From contig NZ_CP027786.1 of NCBI RefSeq assembly GCF_003795145.1, positions 2,418,001-2,482,000 on the forward strand: a stretch of 64,000 bases of DNA, read 5' to 3'. A program made the translations under genes and the position numbers. The DNA is from Tetragenococcus koreensis. GTDB lineage: Bacteria > Bacillota > Bacilli > Lactobacillales > Enterococcaceae. The notes below the pieces were generated by a model that did no database searches, had not been told where the DNA came from, and saw only the letters and a program-made list of their open reading frames with translations. This document shows positions 28,283 to 37,199 of the stretch, piece by piece (the stretch's first letter is position 1; every line of letters begins with the position of its first letter).

Positions 28283-30667
28283 ATGATGTATAAAATTAAG
28301 TATGATCAATATGATCCTGTTGCAAATTCTGATGCTATTGTGCAAGGAGATAAGTACCGTTTTACTATATTAACTTCAAAATTGGTTCGGATTGAGTATT
28401 CAGAAAGTAATCAATTTGAAGATGCACAAACAAAAATGGTGTTAAATAGAAATTTCCAAACACCGGATTATAAAGTTTATGATTCAGAACACTCCCTAAA
28501 GATCGTGACAAAAGATTTAATCGTTAAATATAATAAGAGAGAATTCTCTCCCTATGGCTTAAGCGTTGAATTAAACGGAGAAGTCTTCCATCCATACAAA
28601 GGAATTTGGCATTATGGAGACAAACTAGATAATTTAAAGGGTACGAAACGTACGTTAGATTTTATTAATGGAAGTACGGAATTAGAACCAGGACTCATGT
28701 CTAAATATGGTATCAGTGTGATCGATGACTCGGATTCACCGGTATTTTTAGACGATGGCTGGTTTCAAGAAAGACAGTCGAATCAAGAAGATTTGTATGT
28801 CTTTGCCTATAAGAGAAATTATTTAGAAGCTTTAAATGATTATTATGAATTAACAGGACATCAACCCAAATTACCAAGATATGCGTTAGGAAACTGGTGG
28901 AGCCGGTATTATCCTTATTCTGAAGAATCGTATTTAGATCTTATGAATCAATTTGAAAATGAAAAGATTCCTTTTTCTGTTGCCGTCATTGATATGGACT
29001 GGCATTTAGTCGATATTCCTGAAAAATATGGAAGTAAGTGGACTGGATATACCTGGAATAAAGAACTATTTCCTAAACCAGAAAGATTTTTAAGGAAACT
29101 AAAAGACAAAGGATACGCTACTACATTAAACATTCATCCTGCTGCAGGAGTAAGGCCCTTTGAAGATATGTACAAAGAGATGGCCGAAGAATTAAATATT
29201 GATTGGGAAAATGAAGAGTATATTGATTTTGATCCTTATTCAGAGAATTTTCTTGAAGCGATGTTTAAATATATCTATCATCCTAATGAAAAAATAGGAG
29301 TCGACTTTTGGTGGATGGATTGGCAGCAAAGCCCTCATCAATTGGATGAAAATAATGATCCATTATGGATATTAAATCATTATCATTATGGCGATAATCA
29401 AAAAAATAATCACTTGGGGCTAACGTTTTCAAGATATTTTGGACCAGGAAGTCATCGATATCCAATTGGTTTTTCAGGAGATACAGTCATTAGCTGGGAA
29501 ACATTAGATTTTCAACCTTACTTTACAGCAACAGCTTCTAATATCGGTTATGGTTGGTGGAGCCATGATATAGGTGGCCATCGCCATGGAATAAGGAACG
29601 ATGAATTGATGCTACGGTGGGTACAGTTTGGCGTATTTTCTCCAATCAATCGGCTGCATAGTGCAGATTCACCATTTTTAATGAAAGAACCTTGGAACTA
29701 CAATTCTCCTTACGATGAATTGATGAGAAAATATTTAAGATTGAGGCATAAATTAATTCCTTATCTTTATACGATGAACGTTCTTTCAAGTGAAGATAAT
29801 TTGCCTTTGATTCAACCAATGTACTATAAACATCCTTACGATAATAATAGTTACAATGTGCCGAACCAATATTATTTTGGAACAGAGTTAATTGTTTGCC
29901 CATTAACTGAAAAAACGAACAGCGAAACATTAAATAGTCATTTTAAAGCATGGCTGCCGGAGGGAAACTGGTATGATTTACAAACTGGATTAAAATATGT
30001 TGGAAATAGAATGATGGATATCTATCGAACAATTGATAAAATGGGGCTGTTTTTAAAAGAAGGTTCGATTATACCTTTAACAGATACGGACATCTTTACA
30101 GATTCTATCGATAATCCAGAAGATCTAAGTTTATTGATTGGGTATGGAAATTCTGGTGAATTTTTATTACGTGAAGATTTTGTTGGGAAAGAAAAAACAG
30201 AGGAAAGTTCTCAAACAAAAATAGCATTTAATCAAGAAAAAGATCAAATTATTATTCATGCGGCAGAAGGCAATCTCGATGCTATTCCTGAACAACGTTC
30301 ATGGAAAGTGAAACTATATGGTGTTAAAGTAAAAAATGCTACTGTAAAAAGTAATAGTGATGTCTATGAAGTGAGCGGTAACTATGTTAGCAGTTTAAAT
30401 TGTACAATTATTGATGTTCCTAAAACATTAGTAAACGAACAGATTGTGGTTCAACTAAATGATTATGAAGTGCCCGATCAAGCAGAGTTTAAGTTGGGCA
30501 AAATCCTAACTTTCTTGAAAAATGCACAAACTTATAATCTGGATAAAGAGGCTTTATATGCAATTTGCAATTCTGGTAAAGGTAAGTCTCAAATTTTAGC
30601 GGAAATTAATAGTTTTTCTGCGGATACTGATGTGTTAAATGCTATTATGGAGATAATTTTGGCATAA
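28283..30667 (+). CDS. GH31 family glycoside hydrolase (third, divergent)
   Basis: A 794-residue GH31 enzyme of a different subgroup from the two upstream copies. The predicted nucleophile is Asp346 in the unusual FWWMDWQQSP, and the acid/base is Asp400 in GFSGDTVISWE, followed by GYGWWSHDIGGHRHG. A C-terminal beta domain and an extra tail of about 200 residues follow. There is no signal peptide, so it is cytoplasmic. Activity may be alpha-glucosidase-like or on another alpha-linked sugar. It has its own AAAGGAG site, and the upstream terminator makes it a separate unit. Confidence 0.83.
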   Translation: MMYKIKYDQYDPVANSDAIVQGDKYRFTILTSKLVRIEYSESNQFEDAQTKMVLNRNFQTPDYKVYDSEHSLKIVTKDLIVKYNKREFSPYGLSVELNGEVFHPYKGIWHYGDKLDNLKGTKRTLDFINGSTELEPGLMSKYGISVIDDSDSPVFLDDGWFQERQSNQEDLYVFAYKRNYLEALNDYYELTGHQPKLPRYALGNWWSRYYPYSEESYLDLMNQFENEKIPFSVAVIDMDWHLVDIPEKYGSKWTGYTWNKELFPKPERFLRKLKDKGYATTLNIHPAAGVRPFEDMYKEMAEELNIDWENEEYIDFDPYSENFLEAMFKYIYHPNEKIGVDFWWMDWQQSPHQLDENNDPLWILNHYHYGDNQKNNHLGLTFSRYFGPGSHRYPIGFSGDTVISWETLDFQPYFTATASNIGYGWWSHDIGGHRHGIRNDELMLRWVQFGVFSPINRLHSADSPFLMKEPWNYNSPYDELMRKYLRLRHKLIPYLYTMNVLSSEDNLPLIQPMYYKHPYDNNSYNVPNQYYFGTELIVCPLTEKTNSETLNSHFKAWLPEGNWYDLQTGLKYVGNRMMDIYRTIDKMGLFLKEGSIIPLTDTDIFTDSIDNPEDLSLLIGYGNSGEFLLREDFVGKEKTEESSQTKIAFNQEKDQIIIHAAEGNLDAIPEQRSWKVKLYGVKVKNATVKSNSDVYEVSGNYVSSLNCTIIDVPKTLVNEQIVVQLNDYEVPDQAEFKLGKILTFLKNAQTYNLDKEALYAICNSGKGKSQILAEINSFSADTDVLNAIMEIILA

Positions 30668-30917
30668 ATAAGAAATTAGTAAACTTCCTCTGCGCTTTTT
30701 CTTTATGTAAGTAAATTCTCTTGAATATAAAATTTAAATTTCCTTAATGTAATCAATTATAGACACTTTGAAACGTTTCTTTGAATGAGTTTTAACAACT
30801 TTATTCTGAGAGCTTTCAAGGTGTCCGATTATTTATAAAGTTGATTTAAGTAATTTCAACTATTTAGTAAGGAAATTGTTTAAAAAAGGTTCTTTTCAGT
30901 TAAGGTTTTTGTTAGTA

Positions 30918-32485
30918 ACTAAAACTTGAAACCTCTTTTTACAGTCTTATCCCTTGCTATGCAGGCATTTTCTAAAGGAAAATTAACTTGTCCCCGTCCC
31001 TTTGAGTTGATTTTGGACCGAAGAGGGAAGCTTGGCAAGAAACTGCTCGATAATGTTATTTAAAACCGTCTCATCTAAGACATATTCGTTGGCGAAAGCT
31101 TCTTGAAATAAATCCAATAACTGCAAGATTGCTTCGGCCACGGAAAACTCGGAAAGCTCATCGAGTAGAAGATAAAACAACTCCCCCAACGTGCGGTCGT
31201 CTTTACTCTCACGTTCTTGAACGGCTAAAATCATATAGGCAACTGCAACGAGCGTGGTATGAGCGAAAATGCCATCATAGGAAAGGCCTTGGTATTTCGC
31301 TAATTTTAGGTATTGTTTACACATTTTAAAGTAAATTTCAATATTCCAGCGTCGGGAATAAAGCTGAATGATTTCGTCTTCGGTTAAGGCTGGATCTGTG
31401 GAAGCCAAAACGAGATACTCATTGCGCTTATTGCGATTTCGAATATAGACTAATTTTATCGGCAATCTCTCGTTGTCAACCAGGGCTTCCACTTGGACGC
31501 TTAGGAGATAACGTGAGCGGCCGCGACGCTTTTTATTGGCTTGAAAGATTTGTTTGACATCCATCATTTGTCCTTGATAACGATAATGCACCTTCTTTGA
31601 ACGTTTGATCATGGCGACGCAGTGGCATTGCAAGGTGCGAATCTCTTGAAACATTTTAGGACTCGAAAACCAGGTATCAAATAAGACATAGTCGGCTTGG
31701 ACGCCTTGTTTCAGCGCCTCACGTAAGAGTTCTACCGTTACTTCTGTTCCTTTGCGGAAAGCCTGTGCGCGGCGTTTTCCCGCGTTTGTCCGTTGGTCCC
31801 CAAGGGGTTATTTGATTGGATTTTTCGCTTTCCTGAAAGCAGCGAAAAAGCGACAGGGATAAAGCTATTGCCGTCACTCCAGCCTAACTGTAAATAGCGA
31901 AAGCCTTTCAAATATTTCTTTTGGGCGTGATCATATTGGAGTGCTGCACATTCGACTTTTTGAGCATTTAAGCGTGTGTACATGGAATCATCGATGATAA
32001 AGGTCGTTTTCCGATCTTGACTTGTTAGCGGACGTAAAAAAGCCAAGACCGCTTTTGCAATCAAAATCTGAAGTTTTTGCCAGTGGATCCGTGGATCATT
32101 TAACAAATTTCGAAACGTTTTATCGGAAAAGGGGAGTTCTTCTTTTTGTTTTCGATAAGAGCGATAGGTCGAGCCATGGGTAAAAATCGAAGCCAGTAAA
32201 AAAGAAAAAATAACAGAAACTGGATGCCCTTTCTTGTGCTTTGCGTTGGATTTTTTCAGCGCATCAGAAAGATGGAAACGATGGAAAAAGTTCGATATGG
32301 AATGCGAAAATTCTTCCGAAGTTGAGTTTGTTTGTGTTATAATTGACATAGCATGAACACTCCTTGGTTAGTGGTTTTTGGTTAACTCTATTATACCAAG
32401 TTTGAGATCGTTCATGCTATTTTTTTGTTAAATTTGTCTGATTTATCAAGGGATCAACGCTATTTTGGTCCTTTCAAGTTTTAGT
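30918..32485. mobile_element. IS4-type insertion sequence (about 1.57 kb)
   Basis: Terminal inverted repeats ACTAAAACTTGAAA (30918-30931) and its complement at 32472-32485 bound the element. A 5-bp duplication TAGTA flanks it at 30913-30917 and 32486-32490. The single transposase is related to that of the element at 5.9-9.1 kb, but the termini and sequence differ enough to be a separate IS. Confidence 0.8.
30983..32349 (-). pseudogene. IS4-family transposase, frameshifted
   Basis: Two overlapping minus-strand frames form one transposase. The N-terminal 203 residues (31738-32349) hold FIIDDSMYTR with the first catalytic Asp. The C-terminal part (about 30983-31800) holds YVLFDTWFSS with the second Asp and the YREK signature YSRRWNIEIYFKMCK. 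The frame changes near 31795-31805, in a C/G-rich stretch on the minus strand, by a one-base indel. IS4 transposases normally come from one frame, so this copy is probably dead unless the indel is a sequencing error. Confidence 0.82.
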
Positions 32486-32490
32486 TAGTA

Positions 32491-32854
32491 AGTGTAGCTA
32501 TAATATAGAATAAATTTAAGTATATTTTATACACTTTGATACGTATTTTAGGTATGAAACTAATAAACAACATTAAGATTGAAAAAATACTTCTTATTAT
32601 ACAAGTTGTTAAATTATTGGTAATTGTAAGTTTTGCAACCTATCAAAAGAATTTGAACTGAAATGTCTTATAAATAATGGACTTTTCGAATAAATTGGTG
32701 GGAGAAAAAAGGCCCTTTGAAGCATTTGAAGTGGACACTAAAGGTACTTTTTTTCTGAATTTGCAATTGAAAAATACCCCCCTAAAAAGAAAAAAATGAT
32801 TTCCGGAGCTTCTTTTCAGTAAATTCGATATAGGCGGTAACTTGGTAAAATAAG
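32491..32854. other. AT-rich intergenic stretch without a recognised gene
   Basis: About 360 bp between the IS4 element and the next small gene. No start with a ribosome-binding site and sustained frame is visible. A string of stops in all frames and a C-rich run at about 32777-32783 suggest decayed sequence, of unknown origin. Confidence 0.35.
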
Positions 32855-33121
32855 CTATTGGTTTTCCTGTGCTTTAACACCTAAGAAAATATTTTGTATG
32901 GTTTTCCGTTGCTTTTGACTCATAGTGTGTTGATCAAGGCAGTGTAGGGCAATGGTATAAGCAGGAAATTTATGGTTAGGGACAAAATTGTCCATTTCCT
33001 GTTGATCAGCACAGTTGGTAACGATTTGACAAAAGGTATCATTATCTAAAGGGCTTAAATACTGTTTTAATTTTTCCGGATCACTTGTCGCATCAATTTT
33101 TACTTTTAAATCATTATCCAT
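32855..33121 (-). CDS. Small hypothetical protein
   Basis: An 88-residue acidic soluble protein I do not recognise. It begins MDNDLKVKIDATSDPEKLKQ behind a strong AAGGAG on the minus strand and has several Cys and His residues (FCQIVTNCADQQ, ALHCLDQHTM). These are spaced irregularly, without an obvious metal-binding motif. The ribosome-binding site and normal codon use support a real gene. It stands alone between an IS element and a toxin-antitoxin locus. Confidence 0.55.
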   Translation of the reverse strand: MDNDLKVKIDATSDPEKLKQYLSPLDNDTFCQIVTNCADQQEMDNFVPNHKFPAYTIALHCLDQHTMSQKQRKTIQNIFLGVKAQENQ

Positions 33122-33292
33122 GAATAGGTCTCCTTGTTCATTAAGAAATTTTTGCGAATGTTTTTCGAACGATAGTAAATGATTATTGTATAATATAGTG
33201 TATCATTTCATTGAAAATTGCTATAGCAAAGTCTTTCTTTGGCTGATTCAAGGAAAAAGAGTTGCGATATAAGTCTCCTTGATAATAGATAT

Positions 33293-33409
33293 ACGAACTA
33301 TAGAGGGTTCACTCCTGCGGCTACTTGTCGCACAAAGTATTGCTTCTGCGCTCTAGTGGTTCCTTGTCGAAAATTCATTATAACCAGTGAAACCCACCAA
33401 ATATAGTTC
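33293..33409. repeat. Long imperfect inverted repeat (about 117 bp)
   Basis: The ends read CGAACTATAGAGGGTTCACT on the left and, on the opposite strand of the right end, CGAACTATA followed after a short insert by GGGTTTCACT. The arms would fold into a long interrupted stem with a middle part of about 70 bp. This could be a small non-autonomous mobile element or a structured RNA. No frame is coded inside. Confidence 0.4.
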
Positions 33410-33574
33410 GGATATTTGACCTTGTTTGTACTTATGTCCCAGTCTTAGATGAGACGCATTGGATATGTCCGTAAAAGCATTGTTCTTGATTTTTTTACCG
33501 AGTAAAATGAAAAATTTTTTTATTTTGTCTTCTTAAGGAAATCGTCCAAGGAAAATAGACAACCTAATAAAAAA

Positions 33575-33604
33575 TTGAAATTTTTTTAGAAGACATGCTA
33601 TAAT
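33575..33604 (+). promoter_or_regulatory. Promoter of the antisense RNA
   Basis: TTGAAA (33575-33580), an 18-bp spacer and TATAAT (33599-33604) preceded by TG (33596-33597, extended -10). Transcription should start near 33611 and run into the toxin gene's 3-prime end. Confidence 0.7.
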
Positions 33605-33610
33605 ACAAAC

Positions 33611-33727
33611 AAAGAGAGGGACCGCATTAACAATCCCTCTAGTAACAGTACCGGTTAAGACGGTGGCATGGTTTAATTATTTATAAAAAATAACCGTAAC
33701 TCGCCAAAGTTTGACGGTTATTTTTTT
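33611..33727 (+). ncRNA. Antisense RNA antitoxin of a type I toxin-antitoxin pair
   Basis: A strong promoter at 33575-33604 leads into about 115 nt without a frame. The stretch ends in a hairpin with arms AAAAATAACCGT (near 33689-33700) and ACGGTTATTTTT followed by more T. That hairpin lies across the stop codon of the convergent small membrane peptide, so the two transcripts overlap at their 3-prime ends, as in TxpA/RatA and Fst-type loci. The RNA would pair with the toxin mRNA and promote its decay or block translation. Exact ends are estimates. Confidence 0.65.
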
Positions 33728-33819
33728 GTCTTTTTCACGGCATCTAGAATACCAAAGATTACCGTAGCGATTAAAGAACCGAACGCAATCATTAGCCCTA
33801 GAGCTTCCGCAATGGACAA
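33718..33819 (-). CDS. Holin-like small membrane toxin of a type I toxin-antitoxin pair
   Basis: A 33-residue peptide starting with TTG (MSIAEALGLMIAFG) on the minus strand, with GAGGAG 5-6 bp upstream. It has one hydrophobic helix (about residues 8-25), then Asp and a Lys-rich tail (DAVKKTKK). This fits putative holin-like toxins and TxpA-type peptides of Firmicutes. Its 3-prime end overlaps a convergent RNA with its own promoter and a shared terminator. Overproduction would damage the membrane; normally the antisense RNA keeps it silent. Family membership is inferred from shape and layout. Confidence 0.65.
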   Translation of the reverse strand: MSIAEALGLMIAFGSLIATVIFGILDAVKKTKK

Positions 33820-33935
33820 AAGGCTCCTCGCCTTACTATAAAAATGGTTCCTAATGTTTAGCGATAGGGTTTTATTAATAATATAAGTACATTTGTATTG
33901 AAACCATCTTTCATAAACTAATCAAAAAATAAACG

Positions 33936-33964
33936 CTTGACAAACCTCTAAAAATTCTCTAGAC
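33936..33964 (+). promoter_or_regulatory. Promoter of a leader upstream of the MFS gene
   Basis: TTGACA (33936-33941), a 17-bp spacer and TAGACT (33959-33964) make a good promoter. It lies about 335 bp before the MFS start, and a terminator interrupts the leader at 34097-34129. Confidence 0.6.
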
Positions 33965-34096
33965 TTATAACAATCTAAGATTCTTTAATTGTGTACTGTG
34001 ATACATAAAAGAATGTAATCATCTGGAGTTGACTTTCATCTAGAAATAATTGTGGAAATTTTGGGGGAGTCTTCTTATACATATATTCTTTTTTAC

Positions 34097-34129
34097 GATC
34101 AGCAGGCACAAAGCTTGGTGGTCTTTTTT
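34097..34129 (+). terminator. Terminator inside the MFS leader
   Basis: An 11-bp stem with one mismatch (34097-34107 and 34113-34123, loop ACAAA) is followed by six T. It would give a transcript of about 160 nt from the 33936 promoter, either a small RNA or an attenuated leader. A weak 39-codon frame (34169-34288) follows, but it lacks a well-spaced ribosome-binding site. Confidence 0.6.
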
Positions 34130-34299
34130 GTGAGCAATAAGGGGGGACGATAAACGATATTAATCACAATGGCTAAAAAACTAAAATTACCGGAGAAAGC
34201 CAAATACGTGAGCCATGCCACTAGGTTTTTAACACCTTATAAACAACATATGAACAAATTAATAAAGTGTGACGAGAGCACACATTAAGGAGAAAATAA

Positions 34300-35529
34300 A
34301 TGAATAAACTAAGCTCGAACGACAAAAAAGCACTTTTTGCTTCCATTTTTGCATCTGGTCTAGATGACCTGAATGTCATGTTCCTATCATTTACTCTGGG
34401 TTCTATTATTTCATCTTTAGGATTAACTGGGGTAGAAGGTGGTTGGATTTCGACAATCACCAATCTAGGAATGCTGACAGGTGGACTTGTGTTTGGTGTA
34501 CTAGCTGACCGCTATAATAAATTTAAAGTCTTTAAATTGACGATTCTTGTCTTTTCAGTAGCCACTGGAATGATTTTCTTTACTGAAAGCAGCGGTTATC
34601 TATATCTGATGCGCTTTATTGCTGGAATCGGAGTCGGCGGGCAGTACGGTGTAGCCATCTCGATCATGGGTGGTATTGTCCCAAGGAATAAATTAGGCCG
34701 GGTGAGTTCTTTAAACGGCATTATGGGACAGCTGGGATCTATCGGCTCAGCACTTCTTGCTAGTTTAATTGCGCCTTTTTTCGGCTGGAAAGGGCTGTTT
34801 CTCTTTGGTTTACTACCTATAATATTCGTTGTATGGATGCATTTTGCGATTGATGAAAAAAGTATTACAGATCGTGATGCAAGTATTCTTATCGATGAAA
34901 GAAAAGGAAAAGCAAGTATCAAGGAACTATTTGCTAACAAAAAACTTACGCACCAAACACTTGCTTTAATGATCATGACAACCGTTCAAATTGCTGGCTA
35001 TTTCGGATTGATGAACTGGCTGCCGACCATGATGCAGCAATCATTAGGTATCGAAGCAGATTCTAATATATGGATGGTCTCTACGATTTTGGGCATGTGT
35101 GTTGGCATGCTGGTATTTGGAAATATACTGGATTACTTCGGTCCACGTTTAGCTTTCGGGATTTTCTTAGTTTGTTCCATGTTGTCTGTTTATTGCTTTA
35201 CTTATGTGTATTCAATGGTCACATTGTTGGTTGGAGGAGCCATTATGGGCTTCTTTGTAAATGGTATGTTTTCAGGTTATGGCGCCATTTGTACTCGTCT
35301 ATATCCCCATCGTATTCGCACGATTGCTAATAACACCATTTTGAATGTAGGTCGTGCAGTTGGAGGGTTTTCATCTGTAGTTATAGGTTTTATTTTAGAT
35401 AACGCCGGTGTAGCTCAAGTTCTGCTGTTTGTCGCCAGTTTGTATGTTATAAGCTTTGTAGCGATGATGAGCATTCCAGCTTTACGTAAGAAAAACTATA
35501 AAGCAACAGAAATCGTTCAAGTGAATTAA
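34300..35529 (+). CDS. MFS transporter
   Basis: A 409-residue major facilitator protein with about 12 hydrophobic helices. The family loop motif between helices 2 and 3 is visible as GVLADRYNKFKVFKL (near residues 66-80), and RFIAGIGVGGQYGVAISIMG resembles the helix-4/5 motif of the sialate and aromatic-acid:proton symporter groups. A second copy of the loop motif (GNILDYFGPRLAFG) lies in the C-terminal half. The substrate is unknown. The start follows AAGGAG, and it is a single gene with a terminator after it. Confidence 0.87.
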   Translation: MNKLSSNDKKALFASIFASGLDDLNVMFLSFTLGSIISSLGLTGVEGGWISTITNLGMLTGGLVFGVLADRYNKFKVFKLTILVFSVATGMIFFTESSGYLYLMRFIAGIGVGGQYGVAISIMGGIVPRNKLGRVSSLNGIMGQLGSIGSALLASLIAPFFGWKGLFLFGLLPIIFVVWMHFAIDEKSITDRDASILIDERKGKASIKELFANKKLTHQTLALMIMTTVQIAGYFGLMNWLPTMMQQSLGIEADSNIWMVSTILGMCVGMLVFGNILDYFGPRLAFGIFLVCSMLSVYCFTYVYSMVTLLVGGAIMGFFVNGMFSGYGAICTRLYPHRIRTIANNTILNVGRAVGGFSSVVIGFILDNAGVAQVLLFVASLYVISFVAMMSIPALRKKNYKATEIVQVN

Positions 35530-35583
35530 AACGAATCATAGCAATGCATTAAAAACATAGATAACAGAGTAGCTATCTCTTAT

Positions 35584-35610
35584 AACAGAGTAGTTACTCT
35601 GTTTCTTTTT
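35584..35610 (+). terminator. Terminator after the MFS gene
   Basis: A perfect 9-bp stem, AACAGAGTA with TACTCTGTT and a 2-nt loop, is followed by TCTTTTT. Confidence 0.82.
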
Positions 35611-36246
35611 TGGTAAGTTAAAGCATGAAAAATAAACTGGAGTTCTGCTTAATCATGACTACTTGGTTTCCGCACATGTAAAAGAAATGAGGGACAAAGA
35701 AATAATAAAGTACTACCCAAAAAAGGCGAAAATTTGATTAAAAGGATAAAATCACTCAAAGATGGATAAAGAAAAATAATTAGAAACTGTATAAGCTCAT
35801 ATTATTGTATGGTTGTATAAACTTTTACTGGTTGATTTACCTGTCACATGAGGCTTGAGAGAGTGTTTTTGTCAACACTTTTGTTTTACGTTTGGAAAAC
35901 GAAGTAGTGTTACCTCCTAAACTTACGCAAGAGCATGAGATGATCTATGTGATTGAAGAAGTTAAATGAAAAAATGTTGTTTCTTCGTTTAATGATGCCC
36001 AGCATTTAATTGATTTGTAGTTGAAACTTTCAAATTTTTCGTATACGATTCATCAATTTTGATGAACCAATTTTTTGTCGTTAATACTTTGCTGGAAAGG
36101 TGTAGCATTTAAAACTTTTTTATGGACTGTAGTCTTACTTCTGAAGAACTTTTATAGTAAAATTTCCTAAACTTTAAGCACGAAACTCGTAATTTTTTCA
36201 AGCTTTGCTTACAATACTTCTTAGCAAAAAAATGAGGAGGAACTCT
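35611..36246. other. Intergenic stretch with possible decayed coding sequence
   Basis: About 630 bp without an intact gene. Around 35885-35968 a short open frame reads LENEVVLPPKLTQEHEM and ends IEEVK. This resembles the start of some transposases, and stops and frame changes follow. It is most likely debris of an old insertion sequence. The identity is not firm. Confidence 0.3.
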
Positions 36247-36849
36247 ATGGCTCGCAGTATACGTTGTATTCTTGCGCTAATTATTTCAACAGTCTTGGGC
36301 ATAGGCGTGATTCAATATCTTGCCTATCCGACGCTATTACAGTATGACCGGTTTGCAAATGTAATGAACCGTTTTGGGTATACAAAAGAAACTTTAATTC
36401 TATTTGTAGTACTAAGCTGCTGGCTCTTATATTTACAAATTGAGTTTCGACATTTTTCTATTATTTATCTTTACTTATTTTATAGCGTCTACTTGTTTTT
36501 ACTTTTTGTCGTATTGTTTACAAAAGCTCCCGAATATCATACTTTTAATGGCGATTTATTTGATTTTCTTGTTTGGGACAGAGGAACTTTGATAGAAGCA
36601 TTGCTAAATTTGGTATATTTTATTCCATTAGGTGGGCTTTACGGGTTGAGAGCAAACTGGCTTGAGTTTGGCTTGATTTCGTTATTAACAATTACAGGCA
36701 TCGAAACTATACAATACGTTTTTTACATTGGGACCTTTTCTGTAAGTGATATTTTATTGAACTTTCTAGGCTGCTTGGTTGGCTATAGTATTTGTTTGGT
36801 ATTGAGAACATATATGGATAAAAATGTAGTACAAAAAAGAACTAGCTGA
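36247..36849 (+). CDS. VanZ-like membrane protein
   Basis: About 200 residues with five hydrophobic helices. The ATG at 36247 is chosen because GAGGAGG precedes it; the longer 36205 start has no such site. The VanZ-family pattern is seen in ALLNLVYFIPLGGLYGLR (near residue 124-141) and the later GIETIQYVFYIGTFSVSDIL, the conserved glutamate and Asp region before the last helix. VanZ homologues are widespread in Firmicutes and seldom linked to glycopeptide resistance; here no van genes are near. It is a single gene followed by a terminator. Confidence 0.75.
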   Translation: MARSIRCILALIISTVLGIGVIQYLAYPTLLQYDRFANVMNRFGYTKETLILFVVLSCWLLYLQIEFRHFSIIYLYLFYSVYLFLLFVVLFTKAPEYHTFNGDLFDFLVWDRGTLIEALLNLVYFIPLGGLYGLRANWLEFGLISLLTITGIETIQYVFYIGTFSVSDILLNFLGCLVGYSICLVLRTYMDKNVVQKRTS

Positions 36850-36905
36850 TCGTTTAAGGGGCGTTAGTAGAAACGAATTGCATGGCGTAAAAAGAATATT
36901 AAGTG

Positions 36906-36948
36906 AAAAAAGCGGTAAAACAATTCCTAAAAGTTTTACCGCTTTTTT
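36906..36948 (+). terminator. Terminator after the VanZ-like gene
   Basis: A long stem, AAAAAAGCGGTAAAAC (36906-36921) with GTTTTACCGCTTTTTT (36933-36948). The A and T tracts make it work in both directions. Confidence 0.85.
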
Positions 36949-37199
36949 GATATATAAAGTTTTTCTATCGATTAATGAATTAATCCTATTGGACAGAAAA
37001 TAAAAGGCGGTTTACATTTAATTATGGATATTGTTAAAAATGTAACAAGGCTTGCTGATCACCTCTAATAACAGCTTTAATGGGGGACATAGCAACTAGA
37101 TTCTTAGTTGCAGGTGAGCTGTGTTACGTCAGTTGTGATAGGACCAACAATCTTGATATTGTGAGAAAAATTTTGTACTCAATGAAGGAGTGGGAACAG

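Noticed and set aside
31795-31805. Programmed frameshift in the second IS4 transposase
   Set aside because: IS4 transposases are normally made from one frame, and no A-run slippery site or stimulating structure is evident; a plain indel fits better.
34169-34288. 39-codon frame starting MAKKLKLPEKAKYVSH before the MFS gene
   Set aside because: The purine-rich run upstream is too far from the start and no conserved pattern is seen; kept only as a note in the leader entry.
36247-36849. Glycopeptide resistance role for the VanZ-like protein
   Set aside because: No vanH, vanA or vanX genes are present and most VanZ homologues have other, unknown roles.
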